DNA of 64,000 nt, taken from positions 62,001 through 126,000 of the forward strand of contig JAAFIS010000004.1 in assembly GCA_013298695.1 (NCBI GenBank), in the 5' to 3' direction. Shown piece by piece: positions 24,356-32,799 of this stretch (positions are counted from its first letter, which is position 1; the number at the start of each line of letters is the position of its first letter). The position numbers and the translations under genes were made by a program. Origin of the DNA: Betaproteobacteria bacterium (GTDB lineage: Bacteria; Pseudomonadota; Gammaproteobacteria; Burkholderiales; Casimicrobiaceae). The notes beneath the pieces were generated by a model, which did no database searches, had not been told where the DNA came from, and worked only from the letters and a program-made list of their open reading frames with translations.

Positions 24356-26608
24356 TCAGTGTAGAACTTGCGGGGCTGGCTCGCGAACCGCAGCGTTGAT
24401 CGCATGCGTTAGAAGCGCTGAAAAATGAGCCACCGCTCGATCATCCCGATAAATGTCGCCTGCCTTCTCGCGCATTCTTGTCCGCAGCGCCGCTCTTGCC
24501 GAGGCATCGCTTGCAAGCCGGGTAACGATGTTGATGTAGTCGTCTTGAGCGACTGCAATGGTTTCGGTGATTTCGGCGCTTACTAGTGCTGACATTGCAA
24601 AGCGGGAGCGCATAAGCTCACTAGGCAAAGTTACGATGGGAATGCCGGTGATGAGCGCATCCCAGGTGGTGATGCCGCCACCGACTGGAAAAGGATCGAG
24701 CATGATGTCGCATGCGTTGAGTAAATCAACGAACTCTGCGCGAGGGCGCGTCGCGAAAAAAGTCACGCGTTCGATGTGCTTGCCGATTGACGTTTGCAAA
24801 CGTGATTTGAGGGCCGATGTTTGACCGGGCATTTTCGATTCGGGCAGCAAAATCCGCGCGTGTGGAACGCGTTCAAGGATGCCTCTGAGTACCGCATCGA
24901 ATTGCGGCATGAGCTTGAACAAAGATTGCGGGCAAATCATCAAGCAGTCCGTGCTGTTGAATCCAAGCGACGCTCGATTCCGCGATTGGGATTGGGATCG
25001 CGATTGCGATTGGAATCGCGATTGCGATGGCGAGTGCTGTGCAGGGGGTTCGTAGGCAGGATAAATGCTGCCCTCCGGAATGCGAACTAGTGCTTCGCTG
25101 TAGAAGCGCTCGCTTCCGGGCGGCTCCAATGCTGAGAAGCTCAAATAGCCGTCGATCGATGATAAGCCGCTCGTACAAGGATGTCCGAGTGTGGTCCATT
25201 GCACGGGCGCGAGTCGCGCGTGTGCAAGAAGATAGGTGAACGAGTCCATCCCAATCTCAGGAATCACAAGCGCGTCGAGTTGTAGATTCGCAAGCTCATG
25301 TTGCGCTGTTTGCAAGTCGTTGGCGAGATTTAGGCAGGTGGCGTGCTCGTCAATGCGGTTGGCGAGCGTGTCGCGAAAAAACGGTGGCGTACGAATCACA
25401 AACACATCGAACTGATGGCGCGACAAGCCGCGAATGAAGGCCGCCACCGAGCGCCCCACGCTGTGATCAAATAAGAAATGTGACAAAAAGCCAATCCGCC
25501 ACTTCCCGGGCTGCCGCACTTCGTTCAAATGCGGCGCTCGAAAGTTAAGCGACGGCGCACATTTACGCAGCGCTTGCGACAATCCGCTTAGCACTTGGGC
25601 GTCGTCACTGCGCCCGTGATACGAAAGGTAGAAAGGCGAGTGACCAAACTCGTTTAGCGGATCTTCAAGAACAAGCCCCTTGGCAGTCAGGGCCAATACA
25701 TTTTGGTGAAGCGCTTCGCGTGCTCGGTCGATTTCCGCTTCGCTGCTCGGAATGGTCGGCAGCATTGTCGCAAGGCGGAACTCGACGCCCGCAGGCAAGC
25801 GATCAGTCCGCAACGATTCATAAATTTCGCGGGCGCCTGCATCGTTGCAGTTTTCGTGCTCGAGGAAGGCAGCGTTGAGCGCGAGATCGGCTTGCGAAGA
25901 TGATCGACTAAGTCCAGCTGCGTAAGCTTTGCGTGCGGCGTCGATGTTGCCACTGGTTTGCTCGGCTTGCGCAAGTGCGCCCCAAATTTCTACGGAATTC
26001 GGAAGCCGCTTTGCGCTCGCTCGTGCAAGTGTGAGCGCTTCGGTTTGCGCCGCGCTATCTATGAGTGCGTGAATAAGTGCCGCACGCGCTTTTGCGTTGT
26101 CTGGGTCAAGCTTGACGCACTCGCTGAGTTCGGATTGAGCAAGCGCTAGATTTCCCGCTTGATGCGCGTTCACGCCACGGTTGAACCGTGCGTCAAGAAG
26201 TTGCGGATTCGCTGCAATCGCGCGCACAAAATTTTCTTCCGCAGACGGATAATCTCGCGCGACGCGCAGCAGTTCACCGAGATTATTAAGCGCGGGGGCA
26301 AAGTTTGAATTGATCGAGACGGCGCGCTGGTATTCGAGCTTCGCTTCGTCCGGATTTTTCAAACTCGCGAAAACCAATGCCAAGTGGTAGTGCAGCTCGG
26401 CGCGCGGTTCAGGCGCAACGCTAATCGCGCGAACAAGGCGCGCGTGCGCGATCTCTAGTTGTCCGCCACTCCACGCTGCGACTCCGCCGTAGAACAGCGC
26501 TGCGATGTCATTCGGTGCAGCAGCCAGCGCAGCTTCGTAGTGATGCAGCGAACCGGCAATGTCTCCGGCGCGATGCGCTGCAAGCGCAAGCTGAAGTGAT
26601 TCCGCCAT
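24356..26608 (-). CDS. TPR protein with O-GlcNAc-transferase-like (SPINDLY) domain
   Basis: 750 residues. About seven tetratricopeptide repeats occupy the first 260 residues (HYEAALAAAPNDIAALFYGG; NNLGELLRVARDYPSAEENF). A GT41-like glycosyltransferase region follows (GFLSHFLFDHSVGRS; VIPEIGMDSFTYLLAHARLAPVQW; MLDPFPVGGGITTWDAL). Such bacterial proteins are presumed to glycosylate proteins using nucleotide sugars, but targets are rarely known. Near residue 525 a Ser/Gln/Arg low-complexity segment (SRFQSQSRSQSQSRNR) is encoded by a hexamer-like tandem repeat. ATG at 26608; the RNase G stop lies 6 bp upstream of it, so it sits at the end of the rng operon. Confidence 0.85.
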   Translation of the reverse strand: MAESLQLALAAHRAGDIAGSLHHYEAALAAAPNDIAALFYGGVAAWSGGQLEIAHARLVRAISVAPEPRAELHYHLALVFASLKNPDEAKLEYQRAVSINSNFAPALNNLGELLRVARDYPSAEENFVRAIAANPQLLDARFNRGVNAHQAGNLALAQSELSECVKLDPDNAKARAALIHALIDSAAQTEALTLARASAKRLPNSVEIWGALAQAEQTSGNIDAARKAYAAGLSRSSSQADLALNAAFLEHENCNDAGAREIYESLRTDRLPAGVEFRLATMLPTIPSSEAEIDRAREALHQNVLALTAKGLVLEDPLNEFGHSPFYLSYHGRSDDAQVLSGLSQALRKCAPSLNFRAPHLNEVRQPGKWRIGFLSHFLFDHSVGRSVAAFIRGLSRHQFDVFVIRTPPFFRDTLANRIDEHATCLNLANDLQTAQHELANLQLDALVIPEIGMDSFTYLLAHARLAPVQWTTLGHPCTSGLSSIDGYLSFSALEPPGSERFYSEALVRIPEGSIYPAYEPPAQHSPSQSRFQSQSRSQSQSRNRASLGFNSTDCLMICPQSLFKLMPQFDAVLRGILERVPHARILLPESKMPGQTSALKSRLQTSIGKHIERVTFFATRPRAEFVDLLNACDIMLDPFPVGGGITTWDALITGIPIVTLPSELMRSRFAMSALVSAEITETIAVAQDDYINIVTRLASDASARAALRTRMREKAGDIYRDDRAVAHFSALLTHAINAAVREPAPQVLH
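24981..25032. repeat. Imperfect hexanucleotide tandem repeat
   Basis: About eight imperfect units of the type GCGATT/GGGATT/GGAATC lie within the glycosyltransferase gene and encode Ser-Gln-Ser-Arg repeats. The unit length keeps the reading frame, so copy-number change by slippage would alter protein length without truncating it. Confidence 0.7.
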
Positions 26609-26614
26609 TCGCAG

Positions 26615-28096
26615 CTACAGCAGCACGATATCGTACTGTTCCTGCGAATATCCTGGCTCGGGCTGCAACGACACGGGCCGCTGAATATCCTGTGAAATTT
26701 GCGCGAGCGTTGCCGACTCTTCTTCAAGGAACAAATCAGTGACTGACGGCGCGGCCAGAATCCGCATTTCGCGCGGATTAAATTGCTTCGCTTCACGCAC
26801 GATTTCGCGAAGTATTTCGTAGCACATCGTTTGCGCGGTTTTGATTTCGCCACGACCTTGGCACGTCGGACAAGGCTCACAAAGCACATGCGCTAGCGAT
26901 TCGCGTGTGCGTTTTCGCGTCATCTCTACCAATCCGAGTTGCGTGAACCCGTTGATCGTTAAACGCGTGCGATCACTCGAGATTGCGGTTTTTAGCGCAT
27001 CAAGCACGGCATCCCGATGCTCGGCTAAGTCCATATCGATGAAATCGATAATGATAATGCCGCCCAGATTTCGAAGCCGCAATTGGCGCGCAATGGACTG
27101 CGCCGCTTCCAAATTCGTTTTGAAAATGGTGTCGTCAAATGATCTTCCGCCGACAAAGCCGCCGGTGTTTACGTCAATCGTTGTGAGCGCCTCGGTTTGA
27201 TCAAAGATGAGATAGCCGCCACTTTTCAGATCAACGCGTCGGTGCAGTGCGCGCTCAATCTCTTGCTCGGCACCGTACATATCAAACAGCGGTCGCGTGC
27301 CTTGGTGCAGCTGAACCCGCTCAGCAAGCGTGGGCGAGTAGCGCGCCGCGAAATCGAGCAGCGCGTGCTGCACACTTTCCGAATCAACGATCACCCGCTG
27401 CGTGTCTTCATTGGCGAAATCTCGCAGCACGCGCTCCGCAAGCGACAAATCTTGATGCAGCAGCGAGCCGGGCTTCGCCGTTGAGCTGCGCGCTTGGATT
27501 TCAGACCAAAGCTTGGTGAGATATTCCACATCGCGCGCAAGCTCTCGCTCGCTTGCCTTCTCAGCAAGCGTGCGAATAATGAAGCCACCGTGCGGCACGT
27601 CTGGCGGAAGCAGCTTAGTGAGCGAATCCTTGAGCAGCGTTCGCTCAGCTTCATCTTCAATGCGCTGCGAAATGCCGATATGTGAATCTTGTGGCAAATG
27701 TACGAGCAGTCGCCCAGCGAGCGATATCTGTGTGGAAAGCCGAGCGCCTTTAGTGCCGATCGGATCTTTGATGACTTGCACCATGAGCGATTGCCCTTCG
27801 TGCAGCAAAGTCTCGATCGGACGCGCACCGCTTTTACCAACGGCCTCACCCGCGTGAACCGAGTTTTTGTATTCCCAGATATCGGCCACATGCAGAAACG
27901 CCGCGCGATCAAGACCGACCTCGATAAACGCGCTTTGCATACCGGGAAGAACGCGTGCAACGCGACCCAAATAAATATTGCCGACCAGGCCGCGGTGATT
28001 TGCGCGCTCAATGTGTAGCTCTTCAATCACGCCGTGGTCGAGCACCGCGACGCGGCTCTCTTGTGGAGTGACGTTGATCAAAATCTCTTCGGTCAT
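26615..28096 (-). CDS. rng: Ribonuclease G
   Basis: 493 residues. An S1-like RNA-binding domain lies near residues 35-125 (GNIYLGRVARVLPGMQSAFI). The RNase E/G catalytic core contains TIDVNTGGFVGG and IIIDFIDM, with the metal-binding aspartates, and a zinc-link CPTC precedes the dimerisation tail. It endonucleolytically processes 16S rRNA 5' ends and decays some mRNAs. Length fits RNase G, without the long degradosome tail of RNase E. ATG at 28096, with GGAGG 5 nt upstream; it overlaps the stop of a 54-codon upstream frame by ATGA. Co-directional with maf, rlmH, rsfS and nadD. Confidence 0.94.
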   Translation of the reverse strand: MTEEILINVTPQESRVAVLDHGVIEELHIERANHRGLVGNIYLGRVARVLPGMQSAFIEVGLDRAAFLHVADIWEYKNSVHAGEAVGKSGARPIETLLHEGQSLMVQVIKDPIGTKGARLSTQISLAGRLLVHLPQDSHIGISQRIEDEAERTLLKDSLTKLLPPDVPHGGFIIRTLAEKASERELARDVEYLTKLWSEIQARSSTAKPGSLLHQDLSLAERVLRDFANEDTQRVIVDSESVQHALLDFAARYSPTLAERVQLHQGTRPLFDMYGAEQEIERALHRRVDLKSGGYLIFDQTEALTTIDVNTGGFVGGRSFDDTIFKTNLEAAQSIARQLRLRNLGGIIIIDFIDMDLAEHRDAVLDALKTAISSDRTRLTINGFTQLGLVEMTRKRTRESLAHVLCEPCPTCQGRGEIKTAQTMCYEILREIVREAKQFNPREMRILAAPSVTDLFLEEESATLAQISQDIQRPVSLQPEPGYSQEQYDIVLL

Positions 28097-28257
28097 CGTT
28101 GACCTCCGTCAAGCGCCAACGCTACGAGCCTCGCGGCGCGCTCCTCAAACTTTGGGAACAGCGTATGCGAAGGACGCCAGTGGGTGGCGATCTCGAGCGA
28201 AACGACAAATTCGGCACCGCCGAGCAGCGCAGATGGGAGTGAGGAAAGTGCGTGCAT
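28093..28257 (-). CDS. Small hypothetical protein coupled to rng
   Basis: A 54-residue frame (MHALSSLPSALLGGAEFVV ... ALALDGGQR) from ATG at 28257 to a TGA that overlaps the rng start codon by ATGA. An in-frame GTG lies three codons further upstream. The composition is protein-like, with a hydrophobic N-terminal half and an acidic/basic second half, but no family was recognised. It has only a weak ribosome site. The overlap and the otherwise unexplained 290-bp gap between maf and rng argue for translation; it could also be the tail of a decayed gene. Confidence 0.4.
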   Translation of the reverse strand: MHALSSLPSALLGGAEFVVSLEIATHWRPSHTLFPKFEERAARLVALALDGGQR

Positions 28258-28274
28258 ATTGTTCACGTTATTTT

Positions 28275-28390
28275 CTAACGCACCTTGAATGTGTATTGGG
28301 TTTGATCGGCGCTGCGTTCGAAATCAATAAACACTTCATAACTGTCGGCGGTCACAACGCCTACGCGCTGGTGGCCGGAGAAAAAAACTA
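28275..28390 (-). pseudogene. Possible gene remnant between maf and the small ORF
   Basis: A minus-strand frame starting inside the maf 3' end runs without stop to TAG at 28275. It reads FFSGHQRVGVVTADSYEVFI, then DFERSADQTQYTFKVR, which looks like the end of a real protein. There is no ATG; only a GTG at 28355 could start it. Together with the adjacent small ORF it may be the residue of one lost gene. Confidence 0.22.
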
Positions 28391-28996
28391 AAGCAGCTGC
28401 ACTCCGAATCGCGAAAGCAAAATCGCGGTTTCGTAGATTGGCAATCCCATGACCCCCGAATAGGAGCCTTCGATCCGCTCGACAAACACGGCTCCCATGC
28501 CCTGAATCGCATACGACCCCGCTTTGCCAGTGGGCTCACCGCTTGCGATGTAATTCTTGATCTCGCTATCGGTAATGTCGCGAAAGCGGACGCGAGTGAT
28601 CGAAGTGTCATGCAACATTCGGTTACCGTTTGTCACGGCGACGGCGGTCAACACTTCGTGCGTCGTGCCGGAAAGCATTTTTAGCATCCGAACCGCGTCG
28701 TCAGCGTTTTTTGGCTTACCTAGAATCGTGCCGTTGAACACCACCGTGGTGTCGGCACCGATGAGCGGCATTGGCGGCAGTGCGCGCTGTTTCGCGCGGA
28801 GCACGCCGATATCTGCCTTCATTTTCGCCATGCGCTCAACGTAGATGAACGGATTTTCCGAAGTCAATGGATCTTCGTCGATGTCGCGCATCCGGCCACC
28901 GTCTTCGCGCAGCAAAATCATTTTGCACGCAACCCCCATTTGCTGGAGCAATTCCAAGCGGCGGGGGCTTTTTGAGGCAAGATAGATTTCGTTCAT
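28388..28996 (-). CDS. maf: Maf nucleotide pyrophosphatase
   Basis: 202 residues. The Maf signature is LASKSPRRLELLQQMGV at the N-terminus, followed by GADTTVVFNGTILGKPKN and a second conserved block GKAGSYAIQGMGAVFVERIEGSYSGVMGLP cut here only for illustration at its start, GKAGSYAIQG. Maf proteins hydrolyse non-canonical or specific nucleoside triphosphates and were first described as septation inhibitors. ATG at 28996. It lies 15 bp after rlmH, in the common rlmH-maf-rng order of betaproteobacteria. Confidence 0.92.
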   Translation of the reverse strand: MNEIYLASKSPRRLELLQQMGVACKMILLREDGGRMRDIDEDPLTSENPFIYVERMAKMKADIGVLRAKQRALPPMPLIGADTTVVFNGTILGKPKNADDAVRMLKMLSGTTHEVLTAVAVTNGNRMLHDTSITRVRFRDITDSEIKNYIASGEPTGKAGSYAIQGMGAVFVERIEGSYSGVMGLPIYETAILLSRFGVQLL

Positions 28997-29011
28997 ATCG
29001 GCAAAGTGGAT

Positions 29012-29482
29012 TCAGTCGCGATGATAGGGATGATCAACAAGCAAGCTTACCGCACGATAGAGCTGTTCAATCAACAAAACGCGCGCCATTCCATGCGGAA
29101 GCGTTAATTTTGACAGCGCAAGACGATGTTGCGCGGACTTTTTCAGGTCAGCGTCTAGTCCGTCCGCGCTACCGATCAAAAACGTGGCCGCAGGGGATTC
29201 GCGCGACCATTCGGCAAGTCGTGCTGAAAGCTCGCGCGTGGTGAGTTGATCGCCGCGTTCATCGAGCGCGATCACCAGCGTTTGACGGGGCAGTTGTTGC
29301 CGAATCCGCTCCGCCTCGTCGGCGAGTACGCCTGCAATTGATTTACTGGGAGTGCGTTTTTCCGGTTTGAGCTCGATTAATTCGAACGCCCATTCCGGCG
29401 GGAATCGCTTCGCGTATTCCTGAGTACCGTCAACCACCCAACGCGGTTGATTGTGACCCAGCGCGATTAACTTCAATCGCAC
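29012..29482 (-). CDS. rlmH: 23S rRNA (pseudouridine1915-N3)-methyltransferase
   Basis: 156 residues, full length for RlmH. The SPOUT knot motif is FLIGSADGLDADLKKSAQHR, and the C-terminal cofactor-binding end LTLPHGMARVLLIEQLYRA is intact. It methylates pseudouridine 1915 in helix 69 of 23S rRNA using S-adenosylmethionine. GTG start at 29482 with AAGGA about 6 nt upstream. It follows rsfS with a 27-bp gap, the usual rsfS-rlmH pairing. Confidence 0.93.
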   Translation of the reverse strand: MRLKLIALGHNQPRWVVDGTQEYAKRFPPEWAFELIELKPEKRTPSKSIAGVLADEAERIRQQLPRQTLVIALDERGDQLTTRELSARLAEWSRESPAATFLIGSADGLDADLKKSAQHRLALSKLTLPHGMARVLLIEQLYRAVSLLVDHPYHRD

Positions 29483-29509
29483 ATTGTCCTTTCTAACCCA
29501 GCACCCGCA

Positions 29510-30274
29510 CTACGCTTTGCGCTTCGTCGCAGGCTTTCTCGCAGCGCTCTTCTTAGCGGCTGGTTTTTTGACTGCGGCTCGCTTGGTGCTCGGCGTTTTT
29601 GCCGCTGGTTTCTTCGCGGCAACTTTTTTGCTGCTTGGCGCTTTGCTCGACGCGGGCTTTTTAGCGGCTGGACGTTTGGCTGCGGGCTTCTTCGCGGCGG
29701 TTCGCTTAGTAGTGGTGCTTGCGGTGCTTGCAGTGCTTGTAGTGCGCCGTTTCGCCGCCGGTTTGGGCGCATCGCTTTCGCTTACGGCGACGGTCACCGG
29801 CTTGGCTGAACGCTTGACAGGTGCGGGCGCAGATGCGGCCGCACTCGACGTGCCAACTTTTCCAGCTAAACCCCGTGAACCTAGGGCAGCAACCGTGCTT
29901 AATGCGCCTGTCTTATTTGCAGGTTTTCTCGTTCTTGTCCCCGTTGAACTGGCGCTTGGCGTCCAAAGTTCTTCAAGGTTATAGAGCGTTCTGGTTTGCG
30001 GCAGCATGATGTGTGCGATGAGTTCGCCGCAATCGACGAGTACCCACTCGCCGCTGCCTTCACCTTCAATCGCGCGCACCGATCCGCCGGCAGCACGTAC
30101 TTTGTCTTGTACGTTTCGCGCCAGCGCTTTGGTTTGCCGTGGGCTTTCGGCGGTGGCGATAACCACCGCGTCGTAGAGCGACGTCAGCGTTCGCGTGTCA
30201 AGCGTCACGATGTCCGTTGCTTTGATGTCTTCGAGCGCCGTTACGGCGGCCTGTTGAATTTTATTGAGGCGCAA
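29510..30274 (-). CDS. rsfS: Ribosomal silencing factor RsfS with a lysine/alanine-rich tail
   Basis: 254 residues, about twice the usual length. Residues 1-110 form the RsfS domain (SLYDAVVIATAESPRQTKAL; GEWVLVDCGELIAHIMLP), which binds ribosomal protein L14 and blocks subunit joining under starvation. Residues 115-254 are a low-complexity Ala/Lys/Pro/Ser/Thr extension with repeated AAKKPAAKRPA motifs, resembling histone-H1-like or AlgP tails. The tail would be disordered and strongly basic, suited to RNA or DNA contact. The start is TTG at 30274 with AAGGA 5 nt upstream; no ATG is available in frame. Placed 12 bp after nadD. Confidence 0.92.
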   Translation of the reverse strand: MRLNKIQQAAVTALEDIKATDIVTLDTRTLTSLYDAVVIATAESPRQTKALARNVQDKVRAAGGSVRAIEGEGSGEWVLVDCGELIAHIMLPQTRTLYNLEELWTPSASSTGTRTRKPANKTGALSTVAALGSRGLAGKVGTSSAAASAPAPVKRSAKPVTVAVSESDAPKPAAKRRTTSTASTASTTTKRTAAKKPAAKRPAAKKPASSKAPSSKKVAAKKPAAKTPSTKRAAVKKPAAKKSAARKPATKRKA

Positions 30275-30286
30275 TGAAGTCCTTGT

Positions 30287-30979
30287 TCAGTCGAGGTAGA
30301 TCCGATGCGCTCGAATATAGGACAGCACCGCGTTCGGAAGCAACGACGCAAACGCTCCATCCGCTGCGCCCGAGCGAAGCATGTTGCGAATTTCGGTCGC
30401 AGATACGGCTTGCGGCGCAACGGTTTGCAAGTAAATTCGACCGCTAAGCTCGTTTAGCAGCAGCCTCGCATCAGCCGTTGCGCGCCCCTGCCACACCGGC
30501 GCAAGCGCCGCTGAGAACACGTTTGCCGTCGCAAATCCGGGGCGGTTTAACACCACGAAATGCGCAAAATCGAACAATTCACTCGCTCGATGCCACGATT
30601 GGATCTTTAAAAATGCATCGACGCCAATCAGCCAAATCAGCGGCGCAGCAGGATACTTCGCCCGAAACGCCTCGAGCGTGGTGATGGTGTAGCTAGCGGA
30701 TTCCCGACTCAATTCGCAATCATCGACCGCGAGGCCCGGCAGATCGGCCACGGCCAGTTTCAACATGGCGAGTCGTGCGTCGGCACTGGCTCCGGGGCGC
30801 CCACGATGTACCGGCGATTGCGAAGGAACGAAACGAATCTCAGGCAGCTTCAAGGCAGCGGCCGTATCCTGTGCAACGCGTAAATGTCCGAAGTGAACGG
30901 GATCAAAGGTGCCGCCGAACAACGTAATCGGTGGCGGACGCGGGGTTGTTTCGGAATTCGCAGGCGCAGGAGAAGTCAC
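30287..30979 (-). CDS. nadD: Nicotinate-nucleotide adenylyltransferase
   Basis: 230 residues. The nucleotidyltransferase loop FGGTFDPVHFGHLRVAQ and the C-terminal SATEIRNMLRSG are the two hallmark motifs. NadD joins nicotinate mononucleotide and ATP in NAD synthesis. GTG at 30979 is the start, with a Pro-rich N-terminal lead of 15 residues. First gene of the nadD-rsfS-rlmH-maf-(small ORF)-rng unit on the minus strand. Confidence 0.93.
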   Translation of the reverse strand: MTSPAPANSETTPRPPPITLFGGTFDPVHFGHLRVAQDTAAALKLPEIRFVPSQSPVHRGRPGASADARLAMLKLAVADLPGLAVDDCELSRESASYTITTLEAFRAKYPAAPLIWLIGVDAFLKIQSWHRASELFDFAHFVVLNRPGFATANVFSAALAPVWQGRATADARLLLNELSGRIYLQTVAPQAVSATEIRNMLRSGAADGAFASLLPNAVLSYIRAHRIYLD

Positions 30980-31029
30980 GAATCACAGTCTACGCGGGTG
31001 CGCTTTGTATTACAGATTTTTGGAAAATA

Positions 31030-31113
31030 GCCCTAATATATTTGGCTAAATGACTATTTTACTAATTTATCGACAATTAATTTAAATGCGCCTGCTGCCC
31101 AATCAAAATGGGA
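31030..31113. repeat. Paired-palindrome element, copy 6
   Basis: Left unit GCCCTAATATATTTGGC (31030-31046) and right unit GCCCAATCAAAATGGGA (31097-31113), starts 67 bp apart. Interior centre TTTATCGACAA; its halves match as reverse complements at 13 of 25 positions. Upstream of nadD and downstream of the small exported protein. Confidence 0.82.
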
Positions 31114-31149
31114 TAAAGTCGCATTAGTTAATATCGCGCGGCACCAAAG

Positions 31150-31173
31150 AAAAACGCGCCGAAGCGCGTTTTT
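31150..31173 (-). terminator. Intrinsic terminator of the small exported-protein gene
   Basis: AAAAACGCGC-CGAA-GCGCGTTTTT, a 10-bp stem with flanking A and T runs, so it can act in both directions. It lies 27 bp after the stop at 31200 on the minus strand. Confidence 0.85.
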
Positions 31174-31199
31174 CACGAGAAGACCTCGGCCTGACTGGC

Positions 31200-31535
31200 C
31201 TACAGCGCGCCCAGCGTCTGAGCGCGTGCGGCACGTCCTTCAGGCGAGTTGAGCCAAGCGCGCGTTTCTTCGCGGACTTGTGCGCGGGTGCGGCCATCGT
31301 TGGTTGAGCAAACAATCATTGAAGTCGCTTCGCTGTAGGTGTTTCCACAGCTTGCCGATTGCGCATTGCTGCCAGCGCGGGCAGGAGACGCAATGTTGCG
31401 AGCGCCCGTGTTGGCTTGCGCGACACGGACCGCTTCGGTTTGAGCGGGCGCTTGAACCGGTGCTGCGTCCTGAGCGAAGCCGAGGCTGCTTGCGGCAGCA
31501 ATAGCGATAGCGATCAAAGTAGATTTCGTATTCAT
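31200..31535 (-). CDS. Small exported protein of unknown function
   Basis: 111 residues. A clear signal peptide (MNTKSTLIAIAIAAASSLGFA, cleavage before QDAAP) precedes a Gln/Ala-rich segment. A C-terminal part has two cysteines (SASCGNTYSEATSMIVCSTN) that could form a disulphide, and the motif LNSPEGRAARAQ. Start ATG at 31535 with AGGA 6 nt upstream; terminated by a strong hairpin. Monocistronic and probably periplasmic. I could not assign it to a family. Confidence 0.75.
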   Translation of the reverse strand: MNTKSTLIAIAIAAASSLGFAQDAAPVQAPAQTEAVRVAQANTGARNIASPARAGSNAQSASCGNTYSEATSMIVCSTNDGRTRAQVREETRAWLNSPEGRAARAQTLGAL

Positions 31536-31793
31536 GATGTTTTCCTAAAGGAGAAGGATTGAAGAGTCGTGTGGCGGATTGATCCGCTCTATCTCGCTGA
31601 AGCATCGCGTTGTCTTCGAGCGACGCGGGTGAATCCTGCGCAGCTTGAAGACAAATTGCAATGTCTTCGTCGATGGGATGAATGTTAGTTATTGCCTAAA
31701 CAGGAATAAATACCCTGGAACACAAAACATTATTTAGCTTTATGCAACAATCCGCGACTTGAAATCCATCATTTCGATATCAGGCACCGCTCC

Positions 31794-32792
31794 ATGGATC
31801 AACTTCGCGCAATGCGCGCTTTCGCTAAAGTCGTTGAGCTCGGCAGTTTCACTAAGGCGGCCGCTGCTTTCGACATTACGCCCGCGGTGATCACGCGTTT
31901 GATTGCCGAACTTGAAGAGCATCTCAAAGTTCGCTTGCTTAATCGCACCACCCGAAGCCTCACGCTTACCCAGGTTGGTGAGCGCTACTTAGAAAGCGTG
32001 CAGCGCGTGTTGGTAGATGTTGACGACGCGCAAACCGTGGCGATGCTCGAATCGGCAGAGCCCACTGGAACCGTTCGTGTGTTGTGCACGCCTGGCTTCG
32101 CGACACACCAAATCGCTAAACATCTTGCGAGGTTTCGCGAACGTTATCCGAAACTCATCATTGAACTCACCGTGCAAGGCGTTGTGAGCGCAGCAGACGA
32201 CGCGCATGACGTTTCAATCATCACCGTGAGCAAACCGCTCGAAAAAGGAACCTTTGTCGCGCGCTTGCTTGCGCAGAGCGAAATCACGCTGTGTGCGAGC
32301 AAATCCTATCTTGATGCGCGCGGCAGACCACAGCATCCGAACGAGCTCGCAGGTCATGAAATGTTGCTGCCTTTTTCTCCACAAACGCGCAGCGAGACCA
32401 CGTTCATTCCGCGCGACACTCAAGGAAAAAAATCAAAGCCAGTGATCGTGCCGCCCCCAAAAATGGCGCTTTCAACATCGCATTTCGACATGCTGCACGC
32501 CTCGGCCGCCGCAGGCATGGGGATTACAGCGCTTGCCACCTTCGTGTCGCATGACGCCCTGCGCCGCGATGAAATGGAAATCGTGCTGCCTGATTGGCGC
32601 ATTTTTACGCTGCACATTTATGCAGCGATGCCAACCCGAAAATTCGTACCGGCGCGCACCCGAGTGTTTATCGATTTTCTCGTCGAAGCGTTTGGTGGTG
32701 AGGCGCGTGATCCTTGGTTAGATGAAGCGCTCGCGCCGGCCAAAATTCGCGCAAAGAAATCGCGCAAATCGCCGGGTCGAAAACAAAAATGA
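31794..32792 (+). CDS. LysR-family transcriptional regulator
   Basis: 332 residues. N-terminal helix-turn-helix ([35 protein letters not shown]) and a C-terminal periplasmic-binding-like effector domain ([20 protein letters not shown]). The C-terminus is very basic ([13 protein letters not shown]), longer than usual. It is convergent with the phenylalanine hydroxylase gene, 7 bp apart. LysR regulators usually act on divergent genes; the divergent neighbour here is the small exported protein, so the target is unclear. Confidence 0.88.
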   Translation: MDQLRAMRAFAKVVELGSFTKAAAAFDITPAVITRLIAELEEHLKVRLLNRTTRSLTLTQVGERYLESVQRVLVDVDDAQTVAMLESAEPTGTVRVLCTPGFATHQIAKHLARFRERYPKLIIELTVQGVVSAADDAHDVSIITVSKPLEKGTFVARLLAQSEITLCASKSYLDARGRPQHPNELAGHEMLLPFSPQTRSETTFIPRDTQGKKSKPVIVPPPKMALSTSHFDMLHASAAAGMGITALATFVSHDALRRDEMEIVLPDWRIFTLHIYAAMPTRKFVPARTRVFIDFLVEAFGGEARDPWLDEALAPAKIRAKKSRKSPGRKQK

Positions 32793-32799
32793 CGACGCG

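Noticed and set aside
29484-29984. Plus-strand 166-residue frame rich in Ala/Gly/Leu opposite rsfS
   Set aside because: It is the antisense shadow of the Lys/Ala-rich RsfS tail and has no independent support.
31691-31720. GCCTAAACAGGAATAAATACCCTGG upstream of the LysR gene as part of the element family, shortened here to GCCTAAACAGG and AATAAATACCCTGG
   Set aside because: It shares a short AT-rich run with right-hand units but has no left unit at 67 bp and no symmetric arms.
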